A stretch of 64,000 nt of DNA. It comes from Herpetosiphon giganteus. GTDB taxonomy: Bacteria; Chloroflexota; Chloroflexia; Chloroflexales; Herpetosiphonaceae. Positions 1 through 9,473 of the stretch are shown here, piece after piece. Each line of letters starts with the position of its first letter. The stretch's first letter is position 1. Position numbers and translations under genes: made by a program. Below the pieces are notes generated by a model. It made no database searches. It saw nothing but the letters and a program-made list of their open reading frames with translations, and was not told where the DNA came from. The stretch spans positions 248,001 through 312,000 of the forward strand of contig NZ_JAFBCZ010000002.1 in the NCBI RefSeq assembly GCF_016907925.1, written 5' to 3'.

Positions 1-1
1 C

Positions 2-757
2 AACCCCGAAAGCCGCGTGCTAATTGCCTATGAAGGCGATTTACGCCATAACGCCGAGTTGGGGCCACTCGAACAATCAATCGCCCAACATTTGATCGAT
101 CGCAAAGTGCCAATGCTGTTGCTTTCGACCGATACTGAAGGCAGCTTGCTTGCGAGCCAACGGGCCGCCCAATTTCCAATCATCGATCCAACGACAGGCT
201 ACACTGGCGAAGGTGCCGAATATTTGAATCTTGGTTGGGTCAAAGGCAACGAAGTTGGGATTGCGCAGCTTGGCAGTAATTTGCGCGGTACAATTGCCAA
301 TCTTTTGCAAAATCGCGAAGGTGCTGACGTTAATTTGTTGCGCATTATGTCGAAGCTCAATTCGAATAATCAGCTTGATCGACCGCGCATTACCACCACC
401 AGAGATCTTGATCTGTTGATTGTGGTTGCTGATGAGCCAAGCGATGTTCAGCGCTGGATGGAACAATTCTGGTCACGTGAACCATCTTTGCCTGTGGCAA
501 TTTTAACCACAAACGAAGTTTTGCCTCAAATTCAACCTTATGTTGATGTTAACGTCAACGGCAACCAAGCGGCGATTTATACTGCTGCTGGTTTAGTTGG
601 CGAGCAGCAGTATACGGCGCTGCGTTCGATCGACACGACGAGTAATGGCTCGATCAACGCACTGAGTTTGGGCATGATCACCACGATTCTGGTGGTGCTG
701 GTGGGCGGGGTGCTTCAGTTGCAACGGCGTATCCGTGGAAAGAGGAATAGCTTGTGA
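2..757 (+). CDS. C-terminal part of a hypothetical membrane-anchored protein (5' end outside window)
   Basis: The reading frame is open to the left edge of the window, so the gene starts upstream; the GTG at 17 is probably internal. I do not recognise the family. The visible 250 residues look extracytoplasmic and soluble, followed by one hydrophobic segment near the end (SLGMITTILVVLVGGVLQL) and a short basic tail, which suggests a type I membrane protein. The stop codon overlaps the GTG start of the next gene, so the two are almost certainly translated together. It heads a co-directional block of cell-surface and polysaccharide genes. Reading the gene as real is well supported; its function is unknown. 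Confidence 0.75.
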   Translation, partial: NPESRVLIAYEGDLRHNAELGPLEQSIAQHLIDRKVPMLLLSTDTEGSLLASQRAAQFPIIDPTTGYTGEGAEYLNLGWVKGNEVGIAQLGSNLRGTIANLLQNREGADVNLLRIMSKLNSNNQLDRPRITTTRDLDLLIVVADEPSDVQRWMEQFWSREPSLPVAILTTNEVLPQIQPYVDVNVNGNQAAIYTAAGLVGEQQYTALRSIDTTSNGSINALSLGMITTILVVLVGGVLQLQRRIRGKRNSL

Positions 758-1419
758 CAACGCTTGGCCCTTGGATCGCCTTTGGCTTGACATTAATTGT
801 GCTCAGCCGGGCATTTGGCGAAAATCCACTCTTTCGCTTCAGCCAATATTTGTTTGTTGGTTTGGCGCTTGGCTATACCCTAACTGTGGTCGTTACAACC
901 GTGTTTATCGTGCCAAGCGGCGATATGATCGATAATCCCGATAGCGTTGGCACAGCCTTGTTTATTGTGCCAGTGCTGGTTGGGTTGCTCTTGTTGACCC
1001 GTTTGCGCACCCAACAGCTTTCGTGGCTGGCCAACGTGCCATTGGCGCTGTTGTTTGGGGTTGCCGCCGCAATTGCGATTGCTGGCACCATTCTCGGTAC
1101 ATTGCTGCCCCAATTACAATCATCGTTCTTCTCGGTTACGAGTTTTACCGATGGCAGCAGTTTAGCCGTAGCCCTTGGCAAACTTGTGTTGGTGATTGGG
1201 GTTGTCTTGGTCTTGCTGTCGTTTCGCTTTAGCAAGGCCGCAACGCCAGAAGCCGCTGATCATAGCGAAACACTCAAACCAAGCGTGGTGGCAAAAGTCG
1301 GTCGGATGTGGCTCTTGCTAAGTTTGGGGGCGGTCTTTGCCGCTACGTTGATCACCTATCAATCAGCCTTGATTGATCGAATCCAGTTTTTGCTGCGGCA
1401 AATAGGCGTGATCTCTTAG
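754..1419 (+). CDS. hypothetical multi-pass membrane protein
   Basis: A 221-residue protein with about six hydrophobic segments and almost no soluble part, apart from a polar stretch around residues 160-180. It starts with GTG inside the stop codon of the upstream gene (GTGA overlap) behind an agaggaa ribosome site, which indicates translational coupling. No family motif is recognisable. Together with the upstream membrane-anchored protein and the MutL-like ATPase that begins 19 bases downstream, it may form a membrane complex, but that is inference from gene order only. Confidence 0.75.
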   Translation: MTTLGPWIAFGLTLIVLSRAFGENPLFRFSQYLFVGLALGYTLTVVVTTVFIVPSGDMIDNPDSVGTALFIVPVLVGLLLLTRLRTQQLSWLANVPLALLFGVAAAIAIAGTILGTLLPQLQSSFFSVTSFTDGSSLAVALGKLVLVIGVVLVLLSFRFSKAATPEAADHSETLKPSVVAKVGRMWLLLSLGAVFAATLITYQSALIDRIQFLLRQIGVIS

Positions 1420-1438
1420 GGGTTGCGAAAGGATTGAT

Positions 1439-3619
1439 ATGACGACCGCTGATCCTGCTGCACTGCTTGTCGTTGATATTGGCACGTTGTTTACCCATGT
1501 GGCGTTGCTCGAATTGGTTGCTGGCGAGTATCGCTTGTTGGGTCGTGCCCAAGCACTCTCAACCTTAGAGCCACCAATTGCCGATGCTTGGCAAGGAATT
1601 TTGACCGCAATTCGCGAAATTGAGCAACTGACCTTTCGCGCGATTGCCCATGTTGATGGTTTGATGACTCCGCATCGCCCTGATGGCTCGGGCGTTGATG
1701 GCATGGTGGTCAGCACTAGCGCCGCCGGAACCTTGCCGATTGTGCTGGCGGCGATTTCGAATGATACCACTGGCGCTAGTTTGCGGCGGGTGGCCCGTTC
1801 GAGCTATACCACCGTGCTCGATATGGTGACGCTCGATGAATATGGCGACCCCGATTTGGCCGAAGGCGAAAGCTGGATTGACTATCAATTAGCCAATTTG
1901 GTGCGCTTGCCAGCTGCCACGGTCTTGATGGCTGGCGGCATCGATGGCGGCAACTCCGCGCCGCTTGAGCGTTTGGCCCACATGCTTGGCTTTACCGTGT
2001 TGCGGCTCGAACAAATCAATTCGCGCGAGTTTGCCCACGTTATTTTTGCTGGCAATACCGCCGCCTACCCTGGCATCGAGGATGCGCTTTCAACGATTGC
2101 GCCGATTACCGCAACCTCGAATGTGCTGCCAGCAATTGGGGTTGAGCAATTGATGCCAGCCCGCTTGGAATTAATTCGCTCCTACAACGATCGGGTGCTG
2201 CCAAAATTGCCAAGCTTCAACCGCATGCGCGCTATGAGCAGCGATTTTGTGCGTTCTACCAGCGATGGTTTTGGGCCATTGGTGCGCTTTATCGCCAAAC
2301 ATCATGGCCGCAATACCTTGATTGTGGATATTGGCGCGATGACTAGCGCTGGCTATGCTTCCGATGGCACGCAATTGCATATCACCGTTGAAACCAATTG
2401 TGGCACAGCTTATGGGATTGCTGGCTTGGTTGATCAAGCTGGGCCTGGCAATATCACCCGTTGGCTGCCCTTTGAAATGAGCGATTCGGCCTTGCGCGAA
2501 CATATGCTCAATAGGCTGATTCGCCCGCAAATTGTGCCAATCGATCGTGAAGATCTCTTGATTGAACAAGCCTTGGTGCGCGAAGCGTTGCGGGTTGTCT
2601 CAAATGATCTGTTTGATGAACAGCCGCAATTAGCCAGCGATTTGATTATTGCCACTGGCGGCCCCTTGGCGCATACCATTCACCCAGCCCAAGCATTGTT
2701 GAGCCTTGTCGATGGGCTTGATTTCGGGCGCTTGCAACAATATCGCGATCGTAGTTTGTTGATTAGCGATATTTACCTCGATCGTGATGGGTTGCTGGCG
2801 CTGGCTGGCGCAACCGCCTGGAAGTATCCTGATGCAAGTTTTTGCTTGCTCGAACAAGATATTTTGCGCAATGGAGCCTTGGCCAGTTATTTGTTGATCA
2901 ATAGCTCGTTGCGCTTGGGCGACTTAGTGGCTGAAGTGGAGCTTGTGCCAGTCAGTGGCGCGCCAATCATTATCCAAATTCACCATGGCGAGATTCGGCG
3001 CTTGCCATTGGCCCACGGCAAACGGGCAACCCTGCGCTTGCGCCCAACCAAGCAAGTGCAAATTGGCGCAAATTTGCCAGGCGAAGTGGTCGAAACTGCC
3101 TTGGCAGCGATTACCGGCAGTACGCTTGGCTTGGTGATTGACGCACGGCCTCGGCCTTTAGCCCAACGCAACAGCGACGCGCAAAGCCGCAATCAACAAT
3201 GGCAATGGCTCAATCAATTGGGTGTGGTTGATGGACTTAATCCATATGCGCCCCAATCTGATGAGCAACCGCTGCCAGCGTTTGAGCCAATTCCGGCAAT
3301 TAGCCGCATTCCTGAACCTGCGCCAGCGCCAGCCCAAATGCTGCCAGAGCGCGAGGAACCAAACGCGATTCCCGATTGGCTGCGCGAAGAAGGCGAGAAC
3401 GCCAACGATCTGGCAATGCCAGCGCCAAGCGAATTTGGGGTAGAAGAACCATTGCCCGATTGGCTGAGCGGCCTTGATGTACCAGTCAATAGCGAGCCAG
3501 TGTTGGATTTAGGGGAACGCCAAGCTTCGCAACCAGTTGCGCCCGCCGACTTTAGCGCCTTGCGCAGCGAGTTGGAAGAACAAAACAAACCCAAGCGTGG
3601 CTTTTTCCGCCGTAAATAA
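1439..3619 (+). CDS. MutL-like (glutamate mutase L family) actin-fold ATPase with C-terminal PDWL tail
   Basis: This 726-residue protein resembles the MutL/GlmL family, predicted ATPases of the actin/ASKHA fold first noted beside glutamate mutase genes. Visible motifs are a phosphate-1-like loop at residues 10-18 (VVDIGT, D13), a second one around D297 (IVDIGAMTSAGY), and a glycine-rich IIATGGPLAH adenosine-loop candidate near residue 405. No cobalamin-mutase gene is present in the window, and the neighbours are surface and polysaccharide genes, so a mutase chaperone role is not supported by context. The last 120 residues are a Pro/Glu-rich linker carrying two short IPDWL/LPDWL peptides and a basic end. 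ATG chosen because gaaaggat lies at the right distance. Confidence 0.75.
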   Translation: MTTADPAALLVVDIGTLFTHVALLELVAGEYRLLGRAQALSTLEPPIADAWQGILTAIREIEQLTFRAIAHVDGLMTPHRPDGSGVDGMVVSTSAAGTLPIVLAAISNDTTGASLRRVARSSYTTVLDMVTLDEYGDPDLAEGESWIDYQLANLVRLPAATVLMAGGIDGGNSAPLERLAHMLGFTVLRLEQINSREFAHVIFAGNTAAYPGIEDALSTIAPITATSNVLPAIGVEQLMPARLELIRSYNDRVLPKLPSFNRMRAMSSDFVRSTSDGFGPLVRFIAKHHGRNTLIVDIGAMTSAGYASDGTQLHITVETNCGTAYGIAGLVDQAGPGNITRWLPFEMSDSALREHMLNRLIRPQIVPIDREDLLIEQALVREALRVVSNDLFDEQPQLASDLIIATGGPLAHTIHPAQALLSLVDGLDFGRLQQYRDRSLLISDIYLDRDGLLALAGATAWKYPDASFCLLEQDILRNGALASYLLINSSLRLGDLVAEVELVPVSGAPIIIQIHHGEIRRLPLAHGKRATLRLRPTKQVQIGANLPGEVVETALAAITGSTLGLVIDARPRPLAQRNSDAQSRNQQWQWLNQLGVVDGLNPYAPQSDEQPLPAFEPIPAISRIPEPAPAPAQMLPEREEPNAIPDWLREEGENANDLAMPAPSEFGVEEPLPDWLSGLDVPVNSEPVLDLGERQASQPVAPADFSALRSELEEQNKPKRGFFRRK

Positions 3620-3630
3620 GCCAATTGTAA

Positions 3631-3660
3631 GGCGGCCAGCTTTTGGTTAAGCTGGCTGCC
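3631..3660 (+). terminator. hairpin after the MutL-like gene
   Basis: A 12-bp stem with one G-T pair (ggcggccagctt / aagctggctgcc) begins 11 bases after the MutL-like stop codon. The tail that follows (ctgcgttt) is only moderately T-rich, so this may be a weak terminator or a stabilising 3' hairpin. Confidence 0.5.
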
Positions 3661-3718
3661 CTGCGTTTAATCCCGCTAAAAATCCCCCACAGGATCAAAA
3701 CTTCTGCGCCAAAAGGGT

Positions 3719-3748
3719 TTGACAGCGTTTGCTGGCGCGTGTTATGCT
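3719..3748 (+). promoter_or_regulatory. sigma70-type promoter for the DUF11 / BY-kinase block
   Basis: A perfect TTGACA at 3719-3724 is followed after 18 bases by TATGCT at 3743-3748. It lies about 125 bases before the DUF11 gene and after the hairpin that ends the preceding gene, so it probably drives the DUF11, kinase, DUF4012 and flippase genes as one unit. Confidence 0.55.
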
Positions 3749-3877
3749 GATCGATAGTTCACAGCATTGCGCAAAGAGCTTGATTGTTGGCATTTATGCC
3801 ATTCTAAAGCGCTAGATTGCTGTTTGTAAAGTATTGTCATTTCCCCCTTTTTCACTCTAGCTTAGAAGGAGCAAGCC

Positions 3878-4927
3878 ATGCACAAACGCCTCACGCGGGT
3901 ACTGGGATCTATTTTCTGTGTCCTCGGCTTGGGTTTGGCGCTCTTTGGCTTTGACGGCGCATGGCGTGCCTATGGTCAAACCGCAGGCCCAACCCCAACT
4001 CCTGATTTCGATTTGCCGATTACCAAAGCCGTTACCCCAAGCAATGGCTTGCCCGGCGATACGGTAACTTTTTCGATCAATGTCACCAACGATCAGCCGC
4101 AAACCCAAACCAACGTGGTCGTTACCGATAGCGTGGTTAATTTCTTGGAAGTTGTTGGCGCAAGCAGTAGCAAAGGCACTGCCAGTTTCAGCGGCCAAGA
4201 GGTGCGCGCCGATGTTGGCACCTTAGCCAGCGGCGAATCGGTAACATTAACCATTACTACCAGAATTCGGGCTGGCACTGCGGCTGGCACCATCGGCCAA
4301 AACGTGGCGATTGTGAATACTGCTAGCGGTTCAAGCTCATCAAGTAATGTCGTGACCATCACGGTTGGCGGCGATACGACCGCCACACCTACGCCGCTGC
4401 CAACCCAAGCCCCAAGCGGGCCAAAATTGGTGGTTGAAAAGTCGGCTAGCCCCGCAAGTGGCAAAGTTGGCGATTTGATTAGCTTTAAAATTGTGGTGCG
4501 CAACACTGGCGGCACAACCGCTCCCGCTGTGGTGGTCAACGACCGAATTCTCGATTTCTTGGAAGTTGTCAGCGTGCAAACCAGCAAGGGTAGCGCAACC
4601 ACCACTGGCCAAGCTGTCAAGGTCAGCGTTGGTGATTTGGCTGCTGGCGAAAGCGTCACGATTGTGATTACCACCAAGATTCGAGCTGGCACGACCAGCG
4701 GCCAACAAGGCATCAACATTGCTGAAGCAGTTGCCAGCGATGGCAGCGGTGGTTCTTCAACCACGCCCAGCAATCCAGTTGCGATTGCGGTTGATCGCAG
4801 CGCCCCAGTTGGCTTGCCCGACACTAGCGCTCCGAGCCAAGCATCGTGGATTTTCTGGCTTGGTTTGGGCTTGGCAATCAGCGGCGGGCTGTTGCTCATG
4901 GTCAGTCGCCGCCGGAGCGAAGCTTAA
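3878..4927 (+). CDS. secreted DUF11-repeat surface protein with LPDTS sorting-like signal
   Basis: The 349-residue product has a classical signal peptide (basic start, hydrophobic core about residues 12-25), then two Ig-like DUF11 repeats of about 110 residues each, with the shared features PG-D-V-F/I-V-N and DLAAGESVTI-TTKIRAGT. A Pro/Thr linker separates them. The C-terminus reads LPDTS at 313-317, a 20-residue hydrophobic segment and RRRSEA, which is the architecture of a sortase substrate although the motif deviates from LPxTG. A lipoprotein sortase is encoded at 16.5 kb. It is likely a cell-surface adhesin or wall-linked scaffold. The BY-kinase gene follows after 3 bases. Start set by the aaggag site before 3878. 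Confidence 0.8.
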   Translation: MHKRLTRVLGSIFCVLGLGLALFGFDGAWRAYGQTAGPTPTPDFDLPITKAVTPSNGLPGDTVTFSINVTNDQPQTQTNVVVTDSVVNFLEVVGASSSKGTASFSGQEVRADVGTLASGESVTLTITTRIRAGTAAGTIGQNVAIVNTASGSSSSSNVVTITVGGDTTATPTPLPTQAPSGPKLVVEKSASPASGKVGDLISFKIVVRNTGGTTAPAVVVNDRILDFLEVVSVQTSKGSATTTGQAVKVSVGDLAAGESVTIVITTKIRAGTTSGQQGINIAEAVASDGSGGSSTTPSNPVAIAVDRSAPVGLPDTSAPSQASWIFWLGLGLAISGGLLLMVSRRRSEA

Positions 4928-4930
4928 TCA

Positions 4931-6658
4931 ATGAATATCTTTCGTCGTTATCTCACTGGGTTGCGGCGCTGGCTCTGGCTGTTAGTGCTAGGGCCAGTCG
5001 TCGCTGCTGGCGCGGCCTATGCCATCAGCAGCCGCCAAACGCCACGCTATGCCAGCAGCACGCGGGTGATTGTTGGCCAAACTTTGCAAAACAGCAACCC
5101 CGATTATGGCAGTTTGGTTGCCAGCGAACGCTTGGTTTCGACCTATGCCCAAATTGCCCAAAGCCGCACAACCATCGAGGCGGTTGAGCAACGCTTAAAT
5201 GTGCGCGATATTGCCAGTTCGGCGATTATCACGACGCGGCCAGTTCAGGAAACTGAGTTTTTGGATATTGCGGTTGAGGCCGACGATCCACAACAGGCTG
5301 CCGATATTGCCAATGCCATTGCTGAACAGCTGATTTTGACCAGTCCGGCGGGGCCACAAAGCGCCGAGGCCAAATTGCTCGATGAGGTTAATCGCCAGAT
5401 TGCGACGCTCAACGAGGAAATTACCCGCACCGACGAGGAAATTAAAAATCTCAAAGCTGAAATTGAGCAAATCGGGGCCGATAAGCCTGCCGCCGAATCG
5501 TTAATTGCCAATCTGCAACTCAAGCAACAGAGCCAAAATCAAAATCGCCAAACTCTGAGCACGTTGTATAGCACGGCGCTTGGCAATCGGGCGAATTCAA
5601 TTAGCGTCGTCGAATCGGCGTTGGTTAATCCTACGCCGATTGCGCCACGGCCAATTCGTAGTGCAATTTTGGCGGGAATTTTGGGCTTTGCCTTGGTCTT
5701 TGGCTTGGCCTTGCTGCTCGAATATTTCGATGATAGTGTGCAAACGCCTGATGAAGGCGTTGATTTGGTCAATGCGCCGTTGCTGGCGGCCATCGTCAAG
5801 CAAGAAACCAAAGTGACCAAAGCGGCTCAGCGCTTGGTTTCGCGGCTCGATCCGCGTTCGCCAACCGCCGAAACGTTTCGTACTTTGCGCACCAATTTGC
5901 AGTTTTCAAACGTCGATACCAAAGCCCGCACCTTGATTGTAACCAGCAGCCAACCAGAGGAAGGCAAAAGCACTGTCGCGGCCAATTTGGCGTGGGTGCT
6001 GGCTCAAGCAGGCCAAAAAGTCGTGCTGATCGATGCCGATTTGCGCAAGCCAATGATGCATCGGGTGTTTGAGGTCAGCAGCGAATATGGCTTGACCAAC
6101 TTGCTGACCAACAATGAGGATCCAACAATTCGCGATCGCACGGTGCTGCCAGTTGCCGAAAATTTGTGGCTGATTCCAAGTGGCCCGTTGCCGCCGAATC
6201 CATCGGAATTGCTCGGCAGTAAGCGCATGGAAATGCTAATTTGGCTGTTGCAGCAAGAATACGATTGGATCTTATTCGACACACCGCCAATTTTGACCGT
6301 AACCGACCCAATTGCCTTGATTCCGCGCGTCGATGGGGTTGTGCTGGTGGCCGAAGCCAAACGCACCCGCCGCGATATGCTGGCTAAATGTCGTGCCGCA
6401 GTTCAAACGGTCGGCGGTCGGCTGATTGGCTTGGTTTTCAACAAGCTTGATGCGCGCTCCGAAGGCTATGGTGTCTACTACACTTACTACTACGATCAGC
6501 ATCATAACGCGAATCGTGGTCGCCGCTTCTGGAATCGCAAAGACGATCATCAGCCAGTCGCAAGCATGAGCGAGCCAGCGCCGTTGGATTTGCACGATTC
6601 AACGCTTGAGCGCTCCGAATCGGCCTATGAGATGGCTAGCCATGAGCAAACCAAGTAA
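4931..6658 (+). CDS. polysaccharide co-polymerase / tyrosine autokinase (Wzz-BY-kinase fusion)
   Basis: A 575-residue bacterial tyrosine kinase that controls chain length and export of surface polysaccharide. The N-terminal Wzz-type half has membrane segments near residues 14-31 and 238-260, flanking an extracytoplasmic coiled coil (about 150-215). The cytoplasmic half has Walker A ending GKST (G345-T348), Walker A' VVLIDADLRKP (D368, D370) and a Walker B ILFDTPPI. A tyrosine-rich cluster (GYGVYYTYYY) near residue 515 is the expected autophosphorylation tail. Domain order matches the single-chain form found in Chloroflexi, Proteobacteria and others. It overlaps the start of the DUF4012 gene by 17 bases. 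Confidence 0.9.
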   Translation: MNIFRRYLTGLRRWLWLLVLGPVVAAGAAYAISSRQTPRYASSTRVIVGQTLQNSNPDYGSLVASERLVSTYAQIAQSRTTIEAVEQRLNVRDIASSAIITTRPVQETEFLDIAVEADDPQQAADIANAIAEQLILTSPAGPQSAEAKLLDEVNRQIATLNEEITRTDEEIKNLKAEIEQIGADKPAAESLIANLQLKQQSQNQNRQTLSTLYSTALGNRANSISVVESALVNPTPIAPRPIRSAILAGILGFALVFGLALLLEYFDDSVQTPDEGVDLVNAPLLAAIVKQETKVTKAAQRLVSRLDPRSPTAETFRTLRTNLQFSNVDTKARTLIVTSSQPEEGKSTVAANLAWVLAQAGQKVVLIDADLRKPMMHRVFEVSSEYGLTNLLTNNEDPTIRDRTVLPVAENLWLIPSGPLPPNPSELLGSKRMEMLIWLLQQEYDWILFDTPPILTVTDPIALIPRVDGVVLVAEAKRTRRDMLAKCRAAVQTVGGRLIGLVFNKLDARSEGYGVYYTYYYDQHHNANRGRRFWNRKDDHQPVASMSEPAPLDLHDSTLERSESAYEMASHEQTK

Positions 6659-9473
6659 CTCAATCGCAACCAATCAAGCTCCTCCAAAACGCCGCTTGCG
6701 GCGTTTTTTCCTATATGCTTTGGGATTGCTTGGGGTCTGGCTCGGGCTGCTAGCATGGTTTAGTTACCAACTCTCTATCCAAAGCCAAAACGTACGCGAT
6801 TTGTTGCAAACTCGACCGTTGGGTAGCAGCCAAGCCCAAGCGTTGTGTGATGAGCTTGCTTCAACCCACAAGAGCGTTATTTGGCTGCGCCGATTGAGCT
6901 TGCCGTTACACCCCATCCTGCGCCAAAGCGATGCTTGGATCGGTGCGCTGCCCGCTGCTAGCGATGTTGCGAACCAGGGCTTGGGCTTAACAGCGGGTTA
7001 TTGCCACCAATTTAATCCCTTGCTTGCGCTGCTCGATCTGCCTGCTGAACAACGGAGCATGCAAATGCTGAATTGGCTGGTTGCCAATCAACCACATTGG
7101 CAGCAACTCCAAAGCGATGTACAGCAATTGCAACAAACATGGCGCAGCGTGCCAACCAGCTTGCAAACAGCGCCATTGTTGGCCAACTATCAAGCCCAAT
7201 TAGCCCAATTTGACCAGCAATTGACTGCGGCGCAAACCAGCCTTGGCTTGCTTGATCAAGCGTGGCCGTTGCTTGCTGATGGTTGGGGCACGCAAAAACC
7301 GTTGCGTTTATTGATTGCTGGCCAAAATCCGCTTGAATTGCGGCCAAGCGGTGGCTTTATTGGCAGCATTGCGACCTTGACGCTTGATCAAGGCCGCATT
7401 AGCAAGCTGGCCTACTTCAATAGCGCGAATTTTGCGGCGGTTGCGCCTGCTGGCTCGGCCATGCCCAAGCCCTACAACCAGTATTTGCGGGCTTCAATTT
7501 GGACGTTGCGCGATGCGAATTGGTGGCCTGATTGGCCAACCTCGGCCCAAAGTTTACAAACATTTTGGCAATTAAACCAACAACCTGAGGTCGATGCGGT
7601 GATTGCGTTCGATCTGTATGGCTTGCAAGGCCTGATTCAGGTGCTCGCTCCGTTGGAAATTGCTGGCTACGGCCAAATGGCGCAAGCAGCAAGCCTTGAG
7701 CACATTTTTGGGTTTTACGATGGCCAGAACGTAACTGGCGATAAACAATTTTTGGCGGCCTTGTTTCGTAGCACCCTTGAAACTGCGCGCCATGCCAATT
7801 TTGGCCAATGGCTAGAGCTTGGCGCGAGCTTGCAAGTATCGTTGCAGCAACGCCATTTAAGCATCTATTTCAATGATCAAACCAGCCAAAATCTGATGCT
7901 AACCAATGGCTGGGCTGGCACAATGCCGCAGGTTGAGCACGATCTGCTGGCCTTGGTCGATGCTGATCTATCCTATAGCGATGGCCAAAACTTTATTGAA
8001 CAACGCATGCAGCTTGATGTGCAACTCGATGCCCAAGCGCGGCCATTGACTAACACGCTGACAATTACCTACACCAATCGCTATGATGCTTGGCGCGCCG
8101 ATTTGAGCAAGCACGCGGTTTATGGCTATTGCTATAACGTAGGTTTGGCAATTCAGCAGCGCATTCCAGGCTGTTATGGCGATTATGCGCGGGCATATTT
8201 GCCGATTAATGCGCTGCCTTTGCACTTGCAAGGCGCTGATACGCCGCCGGATATTGCGCAAGAAGGCCACTTGACCAGCGTTGGTTGGTATATGTTGCTC
8301 TACCCGGGCCAAACGCGCACGATTCGGCTGAGCTATTTGCCCAATCTGCAAAGCCAGCCCTATCGATTAAGCTGGCTCAAACAAGCTGGCACGTTGGCGC
8401 ATCCGATTCATGTTCGTGTTAGTCAAGCTGGGCAACAGGTCGAATGGCGGGGCACATTGCAACACGATCGCGAGCTGAGCTTTGTTGATGCTGCAATTCT
8501 GCCAGCCCCAAGCGATGTGCCAATAACCACTGATCAGCAGGCCGCCGAGCAAGCTTGGCAAAGTTGGCAGCAAGGCGAAACCAGCGCTGCCCTTGAGCTT
8601 TGGCACCGCAGCAACACGCTTGATCGGGCCTTGGATTCGGTGGTTAGTCTGCGCTGGACGCACGATCCAAGCACTGCCGACCAACTTTTGCGCCAACTTC
8701 AACCATTGTTGCCCGATTCTGGGCGCGCGGCCTTTTTGGCAGGTTGGCTCGCCGAGCTAAACGATGATGATGCCGCTGCCTTGCAAGCTTATCAAACAGC
8801 CTTGGATCGTGAACCAACCAGCCAAGCCGCGCGTTTGGCCTTGGCCTTGTTGCAACTCAAACGTGGCGATAGCGCTGCTGCCCAAGCAACCTTGCAAGAG
8901 CTGGAAAATCCGCGTTTGGCGCTCCAACGCTTGGCGTTTGATCAACGCATAACTGGTGATTTGGCCCAAGCTGAGCGCTATTATCAATTGCTCTTGACGC
9001 TCGATCCACGCGATCGCACAGTGTGGGACGATCGCTATTGGCTGCGGCGTTACGCCAACGATCAGCCCGATTGGCTAGCAGTTGAGCAATTGGCAAATGA
9101 GGGAATTGGCGCTTTTCCAAATGATGCGACGTGGTTGAGCCGCCGCGCTGAGAGCTACGAGCGCCAAAATCTAGCTCAACAGGCAATTGGCGATTGGCAG
9201 CAAGTTACCATAATCTCGCCAACTAATAGCTTGGCTTGGTATTATTTGGCGTTGCAGCAACGGGCTGTGGGCGATTGGCCAGCAGCGCAATCCTCGCTTG
9301 AACAATTGATTAAACTTGATCCACAAGCTGATTATTATTTGGTGCTGGGCGATACGTTGCGCGAATTGAATTTGCTGGCTGAGGCGCGCAAGGCGTATGC
9401 AGACGCGGCCAAGCTGAACCCCGACCATCCTGGCTTGGCCGAGCGTTTGCGGCTGGTGGAAGCCAGCCCATGA
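6642..9473 (+). CDS. DUF4012 protein with C-terminal TPR repeats
   Basis: A 943-residue protein with an Arg-rich N-terminus and one membrane segment (about residues 22-44). It then has the DUF4012 core, recognisable by RLLIAGQNPLELRPSGGFIG and the following beta-rich part, and a C-terminal array of TPR-like helices (about 690-940; repeated A..LA..L and N..Y.LA patterns). DUF4012 proteins occur in exopolysaccharide loci of Chloroflexi and Actinobacteria; their biochemical role is not established. I chose the ATG at 6642, inside the end of the kinase gene, over an in-frame ATG 36 bases upstream because the encoded N-terminus is then typical. It ends in an ATGA overlap with the flippase gene. 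Confidence 0.8.
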   Translation: MSKPSNSIATNQAPPKRRLRRFFLYALGLLGVWLGLLAWFSYQLSIQSQNVRDLLQTRPLGSSQAQALCDELASTHKSVIWLRRLSLPLHPILRQSDAWIGALPAASDVANQGLGLTAGYCHQFNPLLALLDLPAEQRSMQMLNWLVANQPHWQQLQSDVQQLQQTWRSVPTSLQTAPLLANYQAQLAQFDQQLTAAQTSLGLLDQAWPLLADGWGTQKPLRLLIAGQNPLELRPSGGFIGSIATLTLDQGRISKLAYFNSANFAAVAPAGSAMPKPYNQYLRASIWTLRDANWWPDWPTSAQSLQTFWQLNQQPEVDAVIAFDLYGLQGLIQVLAPLEIAGYGQMAQAASLEHIFGFYDGQNVTGDKQFLAALFRSTLETARHANFGQWLELGASLQVSLQQRHLSIYFNDQTSQNLMLTNGWAGTMPQVEHDLLALVDADLSYSDGQNFIEQRMQLDVQLDAQARPLTNTLTITYTNRYDAWRADLSKHAVYGYCYNVGLAIQQRIPGCYGDYARAYLPINALPLHLQGADTPPDIAQEGHLTSVGWYMLLYPGQTRTIRLSYLPNLQSQPYRLSWLKQAGTLAHPIHVRVSQAGQQVEWRGTLQHDRELSFVDAAILPAPSDVPITTDQQAAEQAWQSWQQGETSAALELWHRSNTLDRALDSVVSLRWTHDPSTADQLLRQLQPLLPDSGRAAFLAGWLAELNDDDAAALQAYQTALDREPTSQAARLALALLQLKRGDSAAAQATLQELENPRLALQRLAFDQRITGDLAQAERYYQLLLTLDPRDRTVWDDRYWLRRYANDQPDWLAVEQLANEGIGAFPNDATWLSRRAESYERQNLAQQAIGDWQQVTIISPTNSLAWYYLALQQRAVGDWPAAQSSLEQLIKLDPQADYYLVLGDTLRELNLLAEARKAYADAAKLNPDHPGLAERLRLVEASP

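Noticed and set aside
4093-4899. A 268-codon frame antisense to the DUF11 gene
   Set aside because: The plus-strand protein has a signal peptide, DUF11 repeats and a sorting tail; the antisense frame is a by-product of codon bias in repeated sequence.
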